DNA of 9,451 bases from Oscillospiraceae bacterium (GTDB taxonomy: Bacteria; Bacillota_A; Clostridia; Oscillospirales; Oscillospiraceae), in contig JAFYCC010000080.1 in NCBI GenBank assembly GCA_017539885.1, forward strand, positions 1 through 9,451. Direction: 5' to 3'. Position numbers and translations under genes: made by a program. How positions within the stretch are numbered: position 1 is the first letter of the stretch; the number at the start of each line of letters is the position of its first letter. Under the pieces are notes generated by a model that saw only the letters and a program-made list of their open reading frames with translations, had not been told where the DNA came from and searched no databases. Below are positions 6,825 through 9,451 of this stretch, in pieces.

Positions 6825-7820
6825 ATGCACTACATCGTATTGGATCTGGAATGGAATCAGGCGATGAGTTCCAAATCCTCCGTGTTCAATCATCTGCCGT
6901 TCCGCCTGCGCGGCGAAATCATTCAGATCGGCGCTGTAAAACTGACGGATGATATGCGCCCCGGAGAAGAATTTCAGGTAGATGTCCGGCCGGTGTATTT
7001 CCGCAAAATGCATTCGAAAGTCAAAAAGCTGACCGGCTTCGATAAAGAACGTCTCGAAAACGGACTCGGTTTCGCGGAAGCCATGGAAAAGTTTCGAGCC
7101 TGGTGCGGCGACGGCTGCACCTTTATGACCTGGGGAAATGACGATCGCGGCATTATGGAAGAAAACATCATCCTGCATGATCTGGACTGGGACTGGATCG
7201 CAAACTGGATCAATCTGCAGCTGATCTACAGCCTTCAGACAGACGGAGACAAAAATCAGAAATCTCTTTCCTCGGCTATGGAGCATTTTGAGATTGAGCA
7301 GACGCGCATTGCGCACGACGCTCTGGGAGATGCATACAACACGGCGCTGATTGCCTCCCGTCTGGATATGGAAAATGGCCTCGCACAGTATGGAGAGGCG
7401 CAGAAACTGCTGGCTCTGCAGTCGGAACAGCGCCGGGCACGCCGCGAGGAAAACGAACAGCAGCCTGAACCGATATCGCAGGCCGTTTTCGAGGAGTACC
7501 ATTCCCGAACGGACATTTTCGCGGATGCGGAGATTGTTGCTCCCTCCTGCCCGATCTGCGGCAATGAGATGGGATTCTCCCATTGGGTCAATCAGGGCGA
7601 TCAGCGCTACATGGCGTTAGCAAAGTGCCCGGAAGACGGCGCGTTTCTGGTTCGGCTCAAGCTGCGCAAAAATGAACTTGGACTCTGGTCTGCCTCCCGT
7701 CTGATCTACCGAGCTGACGAAGATCTTGAACAATTCTATCATGAGAAATCCAAATCGGTGCGCAGGCGCAGCCGTTCCCGCGGCCGCAGAAAGAAAAAGA
7801 AGACTACTGGAAAAGAATGA
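6825..7820 (+). CDS. DEDDh 3'-5' exonuclease with zinc-ribbon-like C-terminal domain and basic tail
   Basis: The N-terminal ~185 residues form an RNase T/DnaQ-type exonuclease that would remove nucleotides from 3' ends of DNA or RNA using two metal ions. Exo I is DLEWNQ (Asp7, Glu9), Exo II is WGNDDR (Asp106), and Exo III is HDALGDAYNT (His164, Asp169). The DLEWNQ opening resembles the KapD/ERI-1-like group. Residues 186-230 are charged and probably a helical linker. Residues 241-272 hold CPICG and, 22 residues later, CPEDG, a zinc-ribbon-like pair whose fourth ligand would be Asp instead of Cys. Residues 313-326 are almost entirely Arg, Lys and Ser, suggesting nucleic-acid binding. The ATG is the only in-frame start after a TGA at 6813; its purine-rich GAAGGG lies 14 bases away, so initiation may be weak. 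The substrate cannot be told from sequence. Confidence 0.9.
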   Translation: MHYIVLDLEWNQAMSSKSSVFNHLPFRLRGEIIQIGAVKLTDDMRPGEEFQVDVRPVYFRKMHSKVKKLTGFDKERLENGLGFAEAMEKFRAWCGDGCTFMTWGNDDRGIMEENIILHDLDWDWIANWINLQLIYSLQTDGDKNQKSLSSAMEHFEIEQTRIAHDALGDAYNTALIASRLDMENGLAQYGEAQKLLALQSEQRRARREENEQQPEPISQAVFEEYHSRTDIFADAEIVAPSCPICGNEMGFSHWVNQGDQRYMALAKCPEDGAFLVRLKLRKNELGLWSASRLIYRADEDLEQFYHEKSKSVRRRSRSRGRRKKKKTTGKE

Positions 7821-7838
7821 TACTGAATCCGAGTTGAC

Positions 7839-7868
7839 GAGGCCGCGGAACGTGCGTTCCGCGGCCTC
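7839..7868. terminator. Strong GC-rich hairpin between convergent genes
   Basis: A perfect 13-base stem (GAGGCCGCGGAAC at 7839-7851 against 7856-7868) has a 4-base loop. It lies 18 bases after the exonuclease stop and 19 bases before the end of convergent purA. Neither side has a run of T, so it is not a textbook intrinsic terminator. The position suggests a bidirectional terminator or 3'-end barrier. Outer segments TACTGAAT (7821-7828) and ATTCAGGTA (7874-7882) can extend the pairing with one bulge. Confidence 0.55.
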
Positions 7869-7887
7869 AAAGTATTCAGGTAAGCAT

Positions 7888-9180
7888 TCAGAGCTTTGGT
7901 TCTCTGTAGGTCATGTCCTCGCGGCGCGGACCGGAGGAAACCATGCGTATCGGCACTCCGATCTTCTCTTCAAGGAAATCGACATACTTTTTCGCTTCAG
8001 TCGGAAGCTCTGAGTAATGCTTCGCGCCTCGAAGATCGCATTTCCAGCCCGGAAGCATTTCCAGCACGGGCTTAGCCCTGAGCAGTTTTGGCGTAACAGG
8101 GAAAGATTCTGTTACGGTCCCATCGATCTCATAACCGACACACACGGGGATCTCATCGAGATAGCCTAGCACATCCAGACATGTCAACGCCGCTTCAGTC
8201 GCACCCTGCACCATGCAGCCGTATCGCGTGGCAACTGCGTCGAACCAGCCGACGCGGCGCGGCCGACCGGTCGTCGCGCCGTATTCTCCCTTGTCGCCGC
8301 CGCGACGCCGAAGCTCATCACCAGCTTCACCGGAGACTTCGCTGACAAAAGGCTCTGTCTTTGAACCGACGCATGAAGAGTAAGCCTTAGTCACACATAT
8401 CACATCAGTAATAGCTTTCGGCGGGATAGCCGCCCCTACGCAGCCATAGCCGGCAAGCGTGTGCGAAGAAGTCGTCATCGGGAAAATGCCGAGGTCCGGA
8501 TCTTTCATCGCGCCTAGCTGCCCTTCAAGCAGAACGTTCTTTCCTGAACTGAGCGCATTGTGGACGAAGGCGACTGCATCGCCAACGAATGGGCGAATCT
8601 TCTCCCGCTGGACAAGCAACTGACGGAACAGTTCGTCCGTGTCGAGCTGCGGCTTATGATACATATGCGCAAAGAGAATGTTCTTCAGATCAACGGCGCG
8701 GCTGAGCCGCTCACGCAGACGATCCTCGTCGAACAGATCGCATACCTGAATGCCGGTCTTTGCGTACTTGTCCGAATAAAACGGCGCGATTCCGCTTTTT
8801 GTCGACCCGAACGCTTTCCCTCCAAGCCGTTCTTCTTCGTAAGTGTCCTGAAGGACATGATACGGCATGAGCAGTTGTGCACGTTCCGATACGATCAGAT
8901 TCGGCTGCGGTACGCCCTTTGAAGCAAGATCCTCAAGTTCTGCAATCAGCTTCATGATGTCAAGTGCCACACCGTTTCCGACAACGTTTGTCACATGCGG
9001 GTAGAAAGAGCCTGAAGGCAGGATGTGCAGTGCAAAGCGGCCATAATCATTGATGATTGTGTGTCCTGCGTTGGCACCGCCTTGAAAGCGGATAACGATG
9101 TCGCTCGACTCGGCAAGCAAGTCCGTTATCTTCCCCTTTCCCTCATCGCCCCAGTTTGCGCCGACGATTGCTTTTACCAT
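7888..9180 (-). CDS. purA: PurA, adenylosuccinate synthetase
   Basis: PurA joins IMP and aspartate using GTP to form adenylosuccinate, the first step from IMP to AMP. The 430-residue protein has normal length. It opens MVKAIVGANWGDEGKGK, with catalytic Asp12 and the GTP loop, and QGGANAGHTI with catalytic His40. GATTGRPRRVGWFDAVATRYG (301-321) is the family's aspartate/IMP loop, and SSGPRRED (415-422) lies near the end. Two stretches differ from the E. coli type: GSTKSGIAP (125-133) replaces the usual GTT-x-RGIGP, and GQLGAMKDPDLGIFPMTTSS (220-239) replaces the GAQGALLDIDHGTYP-type segment. I recall this variant from Clostridia. The reading frame extends upstream to 9264, but I chose the ATG at 9178-9180: GGAGG lies 7 bases before it, and the extension would cross the promoter. 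Confidence 0.96.
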   Translation of the reverse strand: MVKAIVGANWGDEGKGKITDLLAESSDIVIRFQGGANAGHTIINDYGRFALHILPSGSFYPHVTNVVGNGVALDIMKLIAELEDLASKGVPQPNLIVSERAQLLMPYHVLQDTYEEERLGGKAFGSTKSGIAPFYSDKYAKTGIQVCDLFDEDRLRERLSRAVDLKNILFAHMYHKPQLDTDELFRQLLVQREKIRPFVGDAVAFVHNALSSGKNVLLEGQLGAMKDPDLGIFPMTTSSHTLAGYGCVGAAIPPKAITDVICVTKAYSSCVGSKTEPFVSEVSGEAGDELRRRGGDKGEYGATTGRPRRVGWFDAVATRYGCMVQGATEAALTCLDVLGYLDEIPVCVGYEIDGTVTESFPVTPKLLRAKPVLEMLPGWKCDLRGAKHYSELPTEAKKYVDFLEEKIGVPIRMVSSGPRREDMTYREPKL

Positions 9181-9187
9181 ATTGACG

Positions 9188-9192
9188 CCTCC
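9188..9192 (-). promoter_or_regulatory. Ribosome binding site deciding the purA start
   Basis: GGAGG on the minus strand lies 7 bases upstream of the ATG at 9178-9180. It supports a 430-residue PurA beginning MVKAIVGANWGDEG, over the 458-residue reading from 9264. Confidence 0.85.
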
Positions 9193-9248
9193 ATGCGCCG
9201 GGATTCGCAACCGATCCGGTTTGCCTTTTCCGGTGCAGCATCGCCTGA

Positions 9249-9277
9249 ATTGTACACGATTCACCTGATTTTTGCAA
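9249..9277 (-). promoter_or_regulatory. Candidate purA promoter
   Basis: On the minus strand TTGCAA (9272-9277), a 17-base spacer and TACAAT (9249-9254) fit a sigma-A promoter. The leader would be about 60 bases, with no room for a purine riboswitch, and none is visible. Confidence 0.6.
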
Positions 9278-9308
9278 TATGTCTTCCCTGTCCAACGAAA
9301 ATGTAATC

Positions 9309-9321
9309 AAATCCGAAAATT
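9309..9321 (+). promoter_or_regulatory. PurBox-like sequence in the purA divergent region
   Basis: AAATCCGAAAATT matches 12 of 13 positions of the Bacillus PurR PurBox consensus AWWWCCGAACWWT; the mismatch is the C at position 10. It lies about 32 bases upstream of the purA -35. A convincing second box in the usual opposite orientation is not seen, so this may be chance. Confidence 0.3.
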
Positions 9322-9325
9322 GTTC

Positions 9326-9354
9326 TTTACTTTTATGCTTTAGTGCTGTAAAAT
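9326..9354 (+). promoter_or_regulatory. Candidate promoter of the right-edge gene
   Basis: TTTACT (9326-9331) and TAAAAT (9349-9354) with a 17-base spacer form a plausible sigma-A promoter, diverging from that of purA. The predicted start near 9361 leaves a leader of about 45 bases. Confidence 0.5.
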
Positions 9355-9404
9355 ACGAACGCCTTTTGATCGACGTTATTCTGAATCACATTTGGAGGTT
9401 CTAT

Positions 9405-9451
9405 ATGAACAAGCGGAACAAGCGGCCGAGAAACGATGAGATGTATAAGGC
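9405..9451 (+). CDS. Unidentified gene, first 16 codons (runs off the right edge)
   Basis: The ATG at 9405-9407 follows a clear GGAGG (9394-9398) with a 6-base spacing, and a candidate promoter lies upstream, so a real gene probably starts here. The visible product, MNKRNKRPRNDEMYKA, is strongly basic and hydrophilic, with no signal peptide or membrane segment in this stretch. Codons 2-7 come from a perfect tandem 9-base repeat (AACAAGCGG twice, 9408-9425), encoding NKR-NKR. The piece is too short to assign a family or function. Confidence 0.7.
   Translation, partial: MNKRNKRPRNDEMYK

Noticed and set aside
6771..7583. 270-codon open frame on the minus strand, opposite the exonuclease
   Set aside because: The plus-strand product has all DEDDh motifs in order; the antisense frame shows no known motif or credible start signal.
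9181..9264. 28-residue N-terminal extension of PurA
   Set aside because: The extension precedes the family's normal start, overlaps the candidate promoter, and the downstream ATG has a well-spaced GGAGG.
1..9451. Mobile elements, CRISPR arrays, tRNA or rRNA genes
   Set aside because: Apart from gaps under about 225 bases, the window is filled by conserved genes. I saw no transposase, spaced direct repeats or tRNA-like cloverleaf.

Overview
The window reads as a chromosomal fragment of a Gram-positive, Clostridia-like bacterium (Firmicutes/Bacillota). Four observations point there: the histidine operon pairs a short HisG with HisZ, starts are preceded by strong GGAGG-type ribosome sites, promoters match the sigma-A consensus, and PurA belongs to a divergent type I associate with clostridial genomes. 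The base composition is moderately GC-rich by eye. Genus or species cannot be decided from the sequence alone. All gene names rest on recognised motifs and family memory; no database search was run.

Layout. Positions 1-5442 (minus strand) hold most of a histidine biosynthesis operon, transcribed hisZ, hisG, hisD, hisC, hisB, hisH, hisA. hisA runs off the left edge, and hisF and hisI/E are presumably beyond it. The genes are packed with ATGA overlaps, direct abutment or gaps of at most 15 bases. Upstream (5443-5633) lie two tandem sigma-A promoters; the hisZ-proximal one is embedded in a 13-base-arm inverted repeat that looks like an operator. Positions 5634-6626 (minus) encode a uroporphyrinogen-decarboxylase-superfamily protein of the corrinoid methyltransferase type, closed by a hairpin terminator. 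A divergent intergenic region (6627-6824) carries promoters for both flanking genes, with two overlapping palindromes between them. Positions 6825-7820 (plus) encode a DEDDh 3'-5' exonuclease with an extra zinc-ribbon-like C-terminal domain and a very basic tail. A strong GC-rich hairpin separates it from the convergent purA (7888-9180, minus). A last divergent region (9181-9404) leads into the first 16 codons of an unidentified plus-strand gene.

Function. The his genes together cover the pathway from PRPP and ATP (HisG/HisZ) through the IGP synthase glutaminase (HisH), IGP dehydratase (HisB), aminotransferase (HisC) and histidinol dehydrogenase (HisD). PurA makes adenylosuccinate on the way to AMP. 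Histidine synthesis consumes ATP's purine ring and releases AICAR, so the two pathways are metabolically linked, but the layout does not show that they are co-regulated. This is mainly housekeeping DNA: I see no transposon, phage, CRISPR, tRNA or rRNA. The points of interest are the regulatory palindromes, the exonuclease's C-terminal architecture and the orphan methyltransferase-like gene. No clearly new multi-gene system is visible.
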